Below are positions 36,678 to 45,414 of a stretch of DNA of 64,000 bases, in pieces. Location of the stretch: NCBI RefSeq assembly GCF_000467125.1, contig NZ_BATJ01000001.1, positions 531,946 through 595,945 of the forward strand, in the 5' to 3' direction. The notes under the pieces were generated by a model. It saw only the letters and a list, made by a program, of their open reading frames with translations, was not told the DNA's origin and did no database searches. Both the position numbers and the translations under genes were made by a program. The DNA comes from Vibrio proteolyticus NBRC 13287. Lineage in GTDB: Bacteria > Pseudomonadota > Gammaproteobacteria > Enterobacterales > Vibrionaceae. Each line of letters starts with the position of its first letter. The stretch's first letter is position 1.

Positions 36678-36702
36678 GAAGCTCCATCTGAGATGGAGCT
36701 TC
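36678..36702 (-). promoter_or_regulatory. Stable hairpin directly after hcp
   Basis: Perfect 11-bp stem GAAGCTCCATC (36678-36688) / GATGGAGCTTC (36692-36702) with a 3-base loop, 9 bp after the hcp stop. There is no strong T-tract. Probably protects the hcp message from 3' decay or attenuates read-through. Confidence 0.65.
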
Positions 36703-36710
36703 GGCGAATA

Positions 36711-37229
36711 TTATTTAGAGCCTGACAGCAACTTGCCTTGTGGCAGGTTGTAAGTCACGATGCCGCCATCTTTGATCTCACCGCCTTCCAGCTCGTAGTT
36801 GTGTTTCTGAGAAATCTCAACGTAAGACAGAGAGATGCTCTCGTAAGGCTGAGTACCGTCACTGCCACTCACGTTGTAAGAAACCAGACGTGCATTGGTC
36901 AGTTTCACCTGGAAGTAAAGCTTTGCACCTGAACCGTCTGATTCTGGCTTGGTGAATGCGATCTCCACCGTTTTGCCTTCTTTGCCCGGGTTAAACAGGA
37001 AAGACAGCAGATCTTCAGACGCGCCATCCACCTGTTTAGACATGTTCACTTCGCTCATTGCGACCATGCCCGAATCCGCGTTGTTACCGTTGCCGATATC
37101 CATTGCTACGTTGCGAACGCCGCCCCAAGAGTATGAAGAGATAGCGAACCAGCCGTTACCTTCCAGACCTTCAACCGTTGCGCCACCTTTTACGTCAACG
37201 CCATCAATACGCATGTAAATACTTGCCAT
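36711..37229 (-). CDS. hcp: T6SS inner-tube protein Hcp (TssD)
   Basis: A 172-residue Hcp that stacks as hexamers into the T6SS tube. IYMRIDGVDVKGGATVEG and the closing KHNYELEGGEIKDGG place it with Hcp1-type proteins. No C-terminal effector domain is fused. It follows tssA by 31 bp. Its own hairpin downstream would allow Hcp to be made in excess. Confidence 0.95.
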   Translation of the reverse strand: MASIYMRIDGVDVKGGATVEGLEGNGWFAISSYSWGGVRNVAMDIGNGNNADSGMVAMSEVNMSKQVDGASEDLLSFLFNPGKEGKTVEIAFTKPESDGSGAKLYFQVKLTNARLVSYNVSGSDGTQPYESISLSYVEISQKHNYELEGGEIKDGGIVTYNLPQGKLLSGSK

Positions 37230-37260
37230 ATTTGTTCTTCCTTATAAGTAGGATGTGCAC

Positions 37261-38646
37261 TTACCAACGCAGGGCTGTCGAGCCCGCAGGTTCGTGACTT
37301 TCACTTTGTTGTTGTGATTGAGTATCAGCAGTGGAAGTCTGTGATACATGCTCTTCAATACTCATCGACTCAGTAACGGGAGGAGCCTTTTCGGGTACCG
37401 AAGTGTTTTCAATGTCGACGGCTGGCATCTCTACATCCGGTAACGTGACCTGGTCGAGATGATTCAGCCCGGCGGCATTAAAAATTTTGCTTAACGTGTC
37501 ACCGCCCTGCTCCGCCATCATCTCCTGCAACAATTCCGGCAGAGGCAAATACCCCCAACGGATCGCTTTCTCAAGCAGGAAAGACACCGGGCTGTGCGGC
37601 TCGCTCTGGCGAAAGTAATCGGAGACTTCGCGCAGAAGATGAAATGCCAGGTCGCGGTTCATATTATTGGTGGTGGCGATCTGAGCGAGGTTGCCGGCAC
37701 TGAGACTCAGCGGGGCGCCGGAAACAACATAACTTTGTGCGGCTTGGTAAGGCGTTAAGCCATCATCAGCCCCACTCGGCACTCTGTTTTCAGGCTGTTC
37801 TGAGGTCACGGCCGTCGGCGCAGACGTCGTTTTTGGCGTCGGTTTCACCCCGGTCAGTTGATGGAGAGCGTGCTCCAGACGCTGAAACAGCGCTTTGACG
37901 AACCCAAAGTTAGCCGCGCTCACGCCCACATTTTGGGTGTGCTGGCTGACCACCGAAGCGAGACGCTCAACCTGTTCAATACAGCGCACGGTGTTGTCCA
38001 TCCGCTCCTGTATTTCCGCTCGTTGCTGCAACGCCATGGCGGACACCTGAGCTTTAAGCTGGTTGACTTCGCCTTTGCGCTCTGCGCTTTGATAGTCGTA
38101 AAACGAAACATTGCCCACCAACACTTGTTGCAATAAGGGCGCGTACACAATCGAACTTTCTTCGCTGTCGCCGTTGAGCTGGAAAAAAGCTTTCACTTTG
38201 GCATCGGCCTGCTCACGCTGTTGCTGATCTGGCTCAGTCGATTTGAGTTTCTCTTCAGGCAACACCGGGTGAAGCGAAGCCCAGTGTTGCTCTGCCAACT
38301 CGGCCAGCCATTGCAACACGTTGGCAGCGCTGTTTAGCGACGAATCCAGTAAGATTTGTGCTGCAATAAACCAGGCGATCAACTCAATATCACGTGTGGT
38401 GGTCTCAAACTGATTCAACAAACTCTCAGCCAAGGTTTGCCAGCTCGCCAGACATGCTTTTTGCAGATCTTCAAGCTCATCTTCACTGGGGTTCTGGCTC
38501 AATTTACGCAAAGCCGTTTGTGCCACATTGAATTCATTTCTCAGTGGACGAAACGCACTCTTATCAAGCTTGAGATAGCGTCCGCACACGGCATCAGACG
38601 CAATCGGAACCACAAGTTGTTCAATGTTTTGTTTTGAAAACGGCAT
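37261..38646 (-). CDS. tssA: T6SS protein TssA (ImpA family)
   Basis: A 461-residue TssA, which organises baseplate assembly and sheath growth. The ImpA N-terminal domain covers about residues 5-130 (IEQLVVPIASDAVCGRYLKLD, with the usual WQTLAESLLNQFETTTRDIEL helix), a helical middle part carries LAFHLLREVSDYFRQSEPHSP, and the C-terminal 60 residues are low-complexity and acidic. It is the first gene of the leftward array; AGGT precedes the ATG. Confidence 0.9.
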   Translation of the reverse strand: MPFSKQNIEQLVVPIASDAVCGRYLKLDKSAFRPLRNEFNVAQTALRKLSQNPSEDELEDLQKACLASWQTLAESLLNQFETTTRDIELIAWFIAAQILLDSSLNSAANVLQWLAELAEQHWASLHPVLPEEKLKSTEPDQQQREQADAKVKAFFQLNGDSEESSIVYAPLLQQVLVGNVSFYDYQSAERKGEVNQLKAQVSAMALQQRAEIQERMDNTVRCIEQVERLASVVSQHTQNVGVSAANFGFVKALFQRLEHALHQLTGVKPTPKTTSAPTAVTSEQPENRVPSGADDGLTPYQAAQSYVVSGAPLSLSAGNLAQIATTNNMNRDLAFHLLREVSDYFRQSEPHSPVSFLLEKAIRWGYLPLPELLQEMMAEQGGDTLSKIFNAAGLNHLDQVTLPDVEMPAVDIENTSVPEKAPPVTESMSIEEHVSQTSTADTQSQQQSESHEPAGSTALRW

Positions 38647-39571
38647 GCTTTACCTGCGTAATTTTTGTTATCAATCTGCGCGGTGAATTGGCTAGACAAG
38701 TCCCAGTCAAAATTTGAGCAAAAGAACCCCTCAAGCTGTGATTTTTAACTTCACATCTTGTCGCTTTATACGCGTCGACTTTTATATTTATCTTCTACAC
38801 GAATATATAAACGGCTTTAAAAATCTATTAATTTATATATCGATAACAACATTTAATGTAAGTGATTTCTAATTTAGTGATATAGAAGACCACTACTGAG
38901 CATTATATTAGAATAAGGTTAAGTTATCCTTTTCCGTGTCTATAAAAACAACAGACCTGAGAACAGAAAATTTAATTTCATTAAATTTAATTTTTTTAAT
39001 TTAAGAAATTTTTGGATTACCAATTGAAGTCGATTATATCCAGACACTCAACATTAAAAAGGCACATTCACGCCACATTTGGGTGGCTTTTAGGCCATTA
39101 ACGTTGTTTTCAAGTCACAAAAAACACCCCAAATTATAACGTAAGAACATGATTTTAAAGCATGTTAATGGACACAATTTTATGTCCATTTCATGCATCA
39201 TTACAGAAGCAAAAACATCAAAAAATGCATATCTAACACATAATATTTCATGGAAATATTGGTTAAAAATAATCCATAAAGGGCAAATATTGTTACGAAA
39301 GTTAATTTGGAGCATTTACTCTATTTTAGGTAAATCGATTACATTAGAACCGTATTCAATTAAATAGATTACAGATAAAAATAAAACTCTTTTTATGACT
39401 TGAATTCCGGACGTACACACAATAAATTAACTATAAATGCGCTTTGCTATTTTTCCCTGACTCTCTCTAGGCACTTATTGATCTAAGTGTTTATCAACGC
39501 GTTTACTTTTATGTTGATGTGTTTTTTATTTAAGCAAAAAACCACATTTTGCTTACAGGAAATGAGAAATT
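38647..39571. promoter_or_regulatory. 925-bp AT-rich divergent region between tssA and vgrG
   Basis: No supported gene. The stretch is much richer in A+T than both flanks and must contain promoters for the leftward tssA array and the rightward vgrG module. A weak hairpin GCCAC (39072-39076) / GTGGC (39083-39087) is followed by TTTTA. Short reading frames at 39149-39367 (+) and 39115-39315 (-) overlap each other and look accidental. Such regions in Vibrio T6SS clusters are often H-NS-bound, but this is inferred. I found no sigma-54 promoter by eye. Confidence 0.5.
38968..38993. repeat. Tandem AT-rich 11-bp repeat
   Basis: AAATTTAATTT occurs at 38968-38978 and again at 38983-38993, one and a half helical turns apart. 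It may be an H-NS or regulator binding array, or just low-complexity sequence. Confidence 0.4.
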
Positions 39572-41563
39572 ATGACCAGCAGTGAATTGCTAGCCAAAAG
39601 TCGCCCGCTGACGGCGAAACTCGCGGACAATAAGAAATACGTTGTCACCCATTTAACGGGAGAAGAAGCAGTTTCTGAAGGTTGCCGTTTTTCATTGTCT
39701 GTGGCCTCAAACGCAGAAATCAACGAAAGCAACCTCGGTAAGAGTGTGTCAATCTCACTTGAACAGTTGTTTGAAACCCGAACCTTGTCTGGTTTGTGTA
39801 TCTCGATTGAATTCACCGGTTTCAGCCAGGAAAAACAACTCTATTTCTATCAGATTGAAGCCGCCGATCCTCTGGCGTTACTGGCCTATCGACGTAACCG
39901 AAAGATCTTCCAGAATATGACCACCAAACAGATTCTGGATACGTTACTTGGCGATAGCGACTTTAAAAACTATTTTTCGTTTTCGGTATCCGGCGGTGGC
40001 AAAAAACATGACTATTGCGTCCAACTGGATGAAACGGATCAGCAGTTTATCCGGCGCCTGCTCGCCAGCGAGGGCTGGCATTTTCATGTCCGTCATGATT
40101 CGGGTAAGCCGTCGGTGGTGATCGCCGACTCTAACCAAAGATTTGAACCAATACCTGAACCCAAACTGTACTACCAGGACGGTAGCCAGGCTGCACATCG
40201 GGCACTCAGCAACTGGAGCCACGCCACGCACATGGGCAGCGCCAAAGTGTCGTTGGCGGACCACACTCAGGCACTGGCAGAAGTGTTTGAAAGCGGCGAG
40301 CGTAAAAGCGCGTTTGACAGCTCCCCATCGGCGCTGGCGCAAAACTGGTTTGGTCTGGGGCTCGACAACAAAAACGAAGCACGTGATGCCGCTAAACGCC
40401 AGATGGACGCACTGGATGCGGTCAAATCGGTCTCCAAAGCCAGTTCCAGTATTGCAGCGCTGGCCTGTGGCTTTACCTTCCGTCTCAATCAACACCCGCT
40501 CAGTTCAATGAATCAGGAGTACATTGTTACCCGGCTGACTCATCACGTTTCCACCGACGAAGGTGGTACATCGCCGGTGTATCGTAACCAGTTCCATTGC
40601 ATTCCGGCTTCAGTCACCTATCGCCCTCAGGTTCAGGATAAGCCCAAAGTGCACAGTGTCCATACTGCCTCCGTGACCGGCCCCAGCGGTGAGGAAATCT
40701 ACCGCGATAAAGCCGGACGAATCAAAGTCCAGTTCCACTGGGACAAAGACGGTAAGCGTGACGAAAACAGCTCCTGCTGGCTGCCTGTATCACAAGGGCT
40801 AGCCAGCAAAGGGTTTGGCGCTCAGTTCACGCCGCGTATCGGCGACGAAGTATTGGTGCAGTACATCGACGGCGATCCCGATCGCCCGGTGGTTACGGGC
40901 TCGCTCTACAACACCAAAAACGCAGCGCCTTATAGCGCAGCTTCGCAAAGCGGCCTGAAAACCCGTTCGACCCCGAAAGGCAGCAGCAAACAAGGCAATG
41001 AACTGCGCTTCGAGGATCAGAAAGACAAAGAACATATCTTTCTCCATGCGGAAAAAGATCTGCTGATTGAGGTTAACAACGATAATCAGACTACGATCAA
41101 AGGAGCGAAACGCACACAAGTCGACAAAACGGTGGCCCTGAATGCCAAAGAAGCCATTCAGGTTGAGGGAGACAAAACCCTCACTGCCAAAAGTAAGGAA
41201 GACTGGACCGGAGACAGCGGCAAAGATCTCAACCTGTCGGCGGCATCCAACATGGCGTTATCGGCCAAATCGTCGGTCACCGTCGACGGCAGTACGATAT
41301 CGTTGAGCGGGAAAAGCAAAATTGAGCTCAAAGTCGGCGCCAGCAAAATTGAGATCAGCGCAAGTGGCATCAAGATTGACGCGCCGCAGGTGGCGATTAA
41401 TGGACAAGCAAAAGCCGAAATGAAGGCGGCAATGGTCAACATCGAAGGACAAGGAAAAGCCGATGTAAAAGCCGCACTCGTGACGGTAAATGGCAGCGCT
41501 ATGACGCAGGTTAAAGCCGGCGCCATGGTGCAGATTCAGGGAGCGATAGCAAAGGTAAACTAA
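39572..41563 (+). CDS. vgrG: T6SS spike protein VgrG (TssI)
   Basis: A 663-residue VgrG. The gp27-like part lies at about 1-370 (with RIKVQFHWDKDGKRDENSSCW near 385-405 marking the start of the gp5 OB domain, then FGAQFTPRIGDEVLVQYIDGD). A C-terminal gp5-like beta-helix of short repeats follows (about 480-663: GKSKIELKVGASKIEIS, KAEMKAAMVNIEGQGKAD). No extra effector domain is fused. The stop overlaps the next start (TAATG). It faces away from the structural genes across the AT-rich region. Confidence 0.95.
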   Translation: MTSSELLAKSRPLTAKLADNKKYVVTHLTGEEAVSEGCRFSLSVASNAEINESNLGKSVSISLEQLFETRTLSGLCISIEFTGFSQEKQLYFYQIEAADPLALLAYRRNRKIFQNMTTKQILDTLLGDSDFKNYFSFSVSGGGKKHDYCVQLDETDQQFIRRLLASEGWHFHVRHDSGKPSVVIADSNQRFEPIPEPKLYYQDGSQAAHRALSNWSHATHMGSAKVSLADHTQALAEVFESGERKSAFDSSPSALAQNWFGLGLDNKNEARDAAKRQMDALDAVKSVSKASSSIAALACGFTFRLNQHPLSSMNQEYIVTRLTHHVSTDEGGTSPVYRNQFHCIPASVTYRPQVQDKPKVHSVHTASVTGPSGEEIYRDKAGRIKVQFHWDKDGKRDENSSCWLPVSQGLASKGFGAQFTPRIGDEVLVQYIDGDPDRPVVTGSLYNTKNAAPYSAASQSGLKTRSTPKGSSKQGNELRFEDQKDKEHIFLHAEKDLLIEVNNDNQTTIKGAKRTQVDKTVALNAKEAIQVEGDKTLTAKSKEDWTGDSGKDLNLSAASNMALSAKSSVTVDGSTISLSGKSKIELKVGASKIEISASGIKIDAPQVAINGQAKAEMKAAMVNIEGQGKADVKAALVTVNGSAMTQVKAGAMVQIQGAIAKVN

Positions 41564-42126
41564 TGACTTTACGCAAAATTCCATATCAATACGCCAGGGA
41601 CATCATTGAATTTTATTCGCCAAATGCGCAGTTTAGTCAGTTGGCCGCCGATGAGTGCTCCCCCACAGAGGTGATTAACGCCGCGATGGAGCAGGAAATG
41701 TTTGCGGACGCAGTCACATTTCTCGCCCACGCCATGCCGGTCAGGGAAGCCGTATGGTGGGCCGCCTGCTGCGCCGCTACGCGCAGTGACTGGAATGAAC
41801 ACGAAGCCAATGCCGTTCGCGCGGCGAAAGCCTGGGTGCATACCCCGGACGAGACCAGCCGTCGTCACGCCGAACAAATGGCCGATCTGGCCGGGCTGGA
41901 GTCCGGCGCTGGCTGGGCCGCGCAATCGGCATTCTGGAGTGGCGGCAGCATGACCAAACCCGATGATCCCATAGTGCCGCCCCCGCCTTACCTTTACGCG
42001 CAGGCAGTGGCCGGCAGTATCAACCTCAGCGCCGTCTTACCCGACGGTGAACACGCCAAACAGCGCTACCGCGACTTTATCGACATCGGCCTGAACATCG
42101 CCGCTGGCGGAAACGGCGAAAGCTAG
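41563..42126 (+). CDS. VgrG-linked protein, possibly DUF6931
   Basis: A 187-residue soluble protein. It is rich in Ala and Trp (EAVWWAACCAATRSDWN) and repeats a helical pattern (ADDTF-like segments), with a proline-rich stretch near residue 140 (IVPPPPYLYAQAV). I think it belongs to DUF6931, small proteins found between vgrG and PAAR genes, but I am not certain. The overlap with vgrG and the 8-bp gap to the PAAR gene suggest a loading or adaptor role for the spike, which is inferred from position. Confidence 0.6.
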   Translation: MTLRKIPYQYARDIIEFYSPNAQFSQLAADECSPTEVINAAMEQEMFADAVTFLAHAMPVREAVWWAACCAATRSDWNEHEANAVRAAKAWVHTPDETSRRHAEQMADLAGLESGAGWAAQSAFWSGGSMTKPDDPIVPPPPYLYAQAVAGSINLSAVLPDGEHAKQRYRDFIDIGLNIAAGGNGES

Positions 42127-42134
42127 GAGTTTTT

Positions 42135-42431
42135 ATGTTACCCGCAGCCCGTGCCACCGACATGCATATGTGTCCAATGCAAACCCCGGCACCCGTGCCC
42201 ATTCCGCACGTCGGTGGCCCGTTATTGCCCCTGCCCACCACGGTATTGATTGGCAACCTACCGGCGGCCACCATGGGTCAAATGTGCGTGTGCGTCGGCC
42301 CACCAGACAGCGTAGTCAAAGGCAGCGCCACGGTGCTGATCAACAACAAACCCGCCGCACGCATGGGCGATCTTACCGCCCACGGCGGCACGATCGTTAT
42401 GGGCTTGCCAACGGTACTGATTGGTGGGTGA
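42135..42431 (+). CDS. PAAR-repeat spike-tip protein
   Basis: A 98-residue PAAR protein that caps the VgrG spike. It has the repeated pattern of the family (PAARATDMHMCP, GSATVLINNKPAARMGDLTAHGG, MGLPTVLIGG) and the His/Cys residues that hold the metal at the tip. AGGAG lies at a good distance before the ATG. It has no toxin extension, and no effector gene follows on the same strand before the convergent HNH gene. Confidence 0.92.
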   Translation: MLPAARATDMHMCPMQTPAPVPIPHVGGPLLPLPTTVLIGNLPAATMGQMCVCVGPPDSVVKGSATVLINNKPAARMGDLTAHGGTIVMGLPTVLIGG

Positions 42432-42442
42432 AGGGAAGGATA

Positions 42443-42476
42443 AACCGCAAAGGAGCTGAATTGCTCCTTTGCGGTT
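42443..42476. terminator. Bidirectional hairpin between PAAR and HNH genes
   Basis: Perfect 14-bp stem 42443-42456 / 42463-42476 (core CCGCAAAGGAGC), loop TGAATT. The T-tracts on either side are weak, but it sits exactly between two convergent stops. Confidence 0.7.
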
Positions 42477-42510
42477 AGGGGGAGTTAAGGAAAGCAAGAG
42501 CGGTAGAATG

Positions 42511-43638
42511 TCATAGGCCTTTGAATAATTCAGCTCTGTGGTAGGCAAGATACTTTTTATGCTCATTTCTTATTTCAAATGACATGCCCTCGCTGACACC
42601 AATTATCTCTGGATTTTCTAAATCACTGGCGATCATAACCCGACCATGCTCATCAAACGAAATGAAGCCAAGATCGAATGCTTTATCCAGATTTGCCAAC
42701 AACAACAAACCATTATACTTATCCAAACGTTCTTCGTTACTGGAAGCTCTCCATGGTTTGATGTGCGACGCGATCAGGATCTGAGTATTTTTATAGCCAG
42801 TCACCGCACATTTTCTCCACAATTGAATCAATTGTGTTCTAAAAATCCCTTGCCCTATTCTCGTGCTTACTAATATCTTCTTTTCTGTATCCGTTAGATT
42901 ATCGTCAGACATGACTTGTCTGATATCTGCATTCACATCAACTTGTGCCAGATCGACAAGAAATTTGTGGTAACTCGATAACGCGGCACTATACATTCCA
43001 TTACCTTTGCTATCATGACGCTTGAATGTATCTAACTGCCTGGCTTTTTCTTCCACTTGCAGAAATTGACGATAAGATCCTATGTCGGTGATAGGCTCTC
43101 GGATTTCTCCAGCGTCTTTCAGCCATTTTGAAATTGAGAATCTCACAGCCTTAGAATAGTTCTCAGCTGTTTTTTCTTTCTTGCCGATATCGATCAGCCA
43201 CTGAAAGTATAACGCAGCTAAATCCGATAGGTTCGACACCAAGGCATCTTTAAGTTCATTTGATACAATAGAGCTTTTCATAAAATGAAATAGCTCGTCA
43301 TCTAGATAAGCGTAAGAAATCGCTTTGGCCGAATATCGGTTGGTATTAAAAGCATCAAAATTTTCTTCGTATACGAGGTGCCAAAAGCCTTCACTCTTCA
43401 AATGGAAATATGGGTTCTCTGGTGTATTTTTATCCTTTCCTTCTGAAAGGTTATTAAAATGTACAGTAAATTGGTCCTTAAGCACTTGATCGAGCTTGAT
43501 CCGATTTGAAGCAATGACCCCGATCTTAATGAGATCCATCACGGCCAGAAGCATACAAACTTTATGTGGACTCTTTCTGCTACCCCTTCGATTCATATTC
43601 AGATTGCGAAGTTTCTCTAAGTAGTACTCAAGCGACAT
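42511..43638 (-). CDS. HNH endonuclease (ScoMcrA-like, HNH_2 C-terminus)
   Basis: A 375-residue protein that looks like a restriction endonuclease. The N-terminus (about 1-110, with RKSPHKVCMLLAVMDLIKIG) resembles the head domain of ScoMcrA-type modified-DNA-dependent enzymes. A helical middle part follows (about 130-240, with GNGMYSAALSSYHKFL). The HNH_2 nuclease lies at about 265-355 (LWRKCAVTGYKNTQILIASHIKPW, then LLLLANLDKAFDLGFISFD). The H in ASHIKPW and the N in LLANLD are the expected catalytic and metal positions. It follows the methyltransferase gene after 15 bp, is AT-richer than its neighbours and faces the T6SS PAAR gene. It is probably a type IV-like restriction or other defence nuclease. 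No SRA or other modified-base reader domain is visible. Confidence 0.78.
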   Translation of the reverse strand: MSLEYYLEKLRNLNMNRRGSRKSPHKVCMLLAVMDLIKIGVIASNRIKLDQVLKDQFTVHFNNLSEGKDKNTPENPYFHLKSEGFWHLVYEENFDAFNTNRYSAKAISYAYLDDELFHFMKSSIVSNELKDALVSNLSDLAALYFQWLIDIGKKEKTAENYSKAVRFSISKWLKDAGEIREPITDIGSYRQFLQVEEKARQLDTFKRHDSKGNGMYSAALSSYHKFLVDLAQVDVNADIRQVMSDDNLTDTEKKILVSTRIGQGIFRTQLIQLWRKCAVTGYKNTQILIASHIKPWRASSNEERLDKYNGLLLLANLDKAFDLGFISFDEHGRVMIASDLENPEIIGVSEGMSFEIRNEHKKYLAYHRAELFKGL

Positions 43639-43653
43639 ATATTCCTCTTAGTT

Positions 43654-44250
43654 CTAAGCAATCTTCTTCAATACTACGGTTTGCCAAGTAATATCGTGTC
43701 TTTTAAGCATGTCTGTTTGTTCAGTAACCTGACATATAGAAAGGCATGACGACAAACATAAATTCTCTAGCTCTGATACCGACACATCAAAGTGTTCTCG
43801 TTCATCATGAAACGAACCATGACGCAACGTAATAACCAAAATCCCATTGTCAGAGAGTAAATCCGATAAAGTCTTAAAGGCCGCAGCACGGTTAGATGTC
43901 GGAAGATGCATCCAAACACCAGAGAGCAAAATAAAGTCATAAAGGTTTTCTAACCTGACAACACTGGTCAAATCCGGCAAAGAGTCGTTGATCCAATTAA
44001 TTTCTTTAGCACTGTTCTCAATACCAAGTTGACGCATCCCACTTGAAGGCTCAACAGCAACGACCGAACAACCTTGTTTATGGAACCACCTTGCGTCGCG
44101 TCCCGTTCCTGCCCCTACATCTAAAACAAAACTACCTGAACGAGGCCAATAGGTACGACAAGAATGGTGAACGGATTCAAACTCTACCGAGTCATAGTAT
44201 TTCGCCAGAGAAACTGCATTTTTATCGTAAAAAAAAGGCATTAAAGACAT
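43654..44250 (-). CDS. Class I SAM-dependent methyltransferase
   Basis: A 198-residue methyltransferase with motif I VLDVGAGTGRDARWFHKQG (about 42-60), VVAVEPSSGM, and a post-motif ILLSGVWMHLP. It lacks the (N/D)PP(Y/F) catalytic motif of N6-adenine or N4-cytosine DNA methylases and the PC motif of C5 enzymes, so it is unlikely to be the modification half of a classical restriction system. I chose ATG 44250; a TTG two codons upstream and an ATG at 44241 are alternatives. It is the first gene of a two-gene AT-rich unit with the HNH nuclease. The substrate is unknown. Confidence 0.72.
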   Translation of the reverse strand: MSLMPFFYDKNAVSLAKYYDSVEFESVHHSCRTYWPRSGSFVLDVGAGTGRDARWFHKQGCSVVAVEPSSGMRQLGIENSAKEINWINDSLPDLTSVVRLENLYDFILLSGVWMHLPTSNRAAAFKTLSDLLSDNGILVITLRHGSFHDEREHFDVSVSELENLCLSSCLSICQVTEQTDMLKRHDITWQTVVLKKIA

Positions 44251-44466
44251 AGCCAATCACTTTGTTTTTCGTCAACTGATGATATACGGTTCACAAATAT
44301 AAAACGATAAAGTATGAGAAATTGATGGAATATTGTGACCAGTACCTAACTAAAAAGTGTTATTAAAAGAGATAAGCTCACTCACTAAGTGCATGTGAAA
44401 ATTAACTCTTTTGATAGAGAATATTCGTGTTATCGAAGCAATAAGATCTACGATTGCTGGAAAACG

Positions 44467-44492
44467 AAAAAACCCCAGCATTTCTGCTGGGG
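44467..44492 (-). terminator. Terminator of tRNA-Ser
   Basis: Stem CCCCAGCA (44473-44480) / TGCTGGGG (44485-44492). Read leftward it ends in TTTTTT (44472-44467), just after the tRNA 3' end. Confidence 0.88.
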
Positions 44493-44501
44493 TTTTGAAT
44501 G

Positions 44502-44589
44502 TGGCGGTGAGTGAGAGATTCGAACTCTCGATACGTTGCCGTATACACACTTTCCAGGCGTGCTCCTTCAGCCACTCGGACAACTCACC
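44502..44589 (-). tRNA. tRNA-Ser (anticodon GGA)
   Basis: 88 nt including an encoded CCA. The leftward strand starts GGTGAGTTGTCCGAGTGGCT and ends with CTCACCGCCA. The anticodon loop CTGGAAA gives GGA, reading UCC/UCU. The long variable arm (TATACGGCAACGTAT) is typical of serine tRNAs. It lies at the edge of the accessory region that holds the T6SS and the HNH pair. No integrase or duplicated 3' end was seen nearby. Confidence 0.95.
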
Positions 44590-44731
44590 AAATTGTTGCG
44601 TTGACTGCGTTAGCCAACGAGGCGCTAATTTAATGATTCCATTGGTGTTGGTCAAGGGTAAATAGCAAAAAAAAGCGCTGAATGGGATCGTTTGGTCACT
44701 AATTAGCTAAACCGAGCTATATTTGCCCGAT

Positions 44732-45181
44732 TTATGCTTGTTGATAGTAACCCGGTACCCGAAACCATTTGCGGCACAGGTCCAGGAAATAGCCGTACAG
44801 TACGCCCATTCCACACGACACAACGGCGTTACTGGCTACGGCGGTCATGATCTGGTCGCCTGACGCGCCAACTGTCCACAAAATGGCAGCATATACCGGA
44901 GACTGGAACAACACATAAGCCAGCAAATCCGAAACGTTTTTGCTCAGCCGCGTATCTGAGAGGCGACGCCCCTGGCGCAGTACGTAGTCACGGAACAGCC
45001 CATACGGCCAAGCAATGGCAATATTGACCGGGATCGACAGCGTTCTTGACGCCAACGACTGTTCAAACGTCATGCCCGATACAAAAACCTCAATCATCAT
45101 CCCTGAGATGAAACAAAACACAACCATTGCAAAGGTGTCAGCAGCGGCGTGACGAATACAAAACGGACCTCTAGCTTTCAT
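44732..45181 (-). CDS. alaE: L-alanine exporter AlaE
   Basis: A 149-residue inner-membrane protein, the same length as E. coli AlaE, with four TM helices. [45 protein letters not shown] and [15 protein letters not shown] match AlaE segment by segment. The second ATG (45181) is preferred over 45187 because GGA lies 8 bp before it but only 2 bp before the first. AlaE lowers the internal alanine pool when peptides are abundant. Confidence 0.93.
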   Translation of the reverse strand: MKARGPFCIRHAAADTFAMVVFCFISGMMIEVFVSGMTFEQSLASRTLSIPVNIAIAWPYGLFRDYVLRQGRRLSDTRLSKNVSDLLAYVLFQSPVYAAILWTVGASGDQIMTAVASNAVVSCGMGVLYGYFLDLCRKWFRVPGYYQQA

Positions 45182-45414
45182 ATTCATTTCCAGAATAAAT
45201 ATCTATAAAAAAGCACAAAGTGCAAAACCATAAACCACAACTTAAGCAAACAAGCAGTTTATGAGACTATTAGAACATAGTCTTTAAAGATATAGATTCC
45301 GTTTTTTAACATAAGTGGTAAATAAATTACCAATTTACGTACAAAAACTAGCTTTATTCACTAATAAAGGATTCTAGTGATCGAATTTTTGTTGAAAGGA
45401 TAGAAAAACGTTAT

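Noticed and set aside
39149..39367. 72-codon frame in the AT-rich region upstream of vgrG
   Set aside because: It overlaps an antisense frame, lacks a ribosome-binding site and has the composition of random AT-rich DNA.
42511..44250. Classical type II restriction-modification system
   Set aside because: The methyltransferase has no DPPY or PC catalytic motif of DNA methylases, so a simple restriction-modification pair is not supported.
44502..44589. tRNA-Ser as the attachment site of an integrated island
   Set aside because: No integrase gene and no duplicated tRNA 3' end was seen in the window, so the idea stays unproven.
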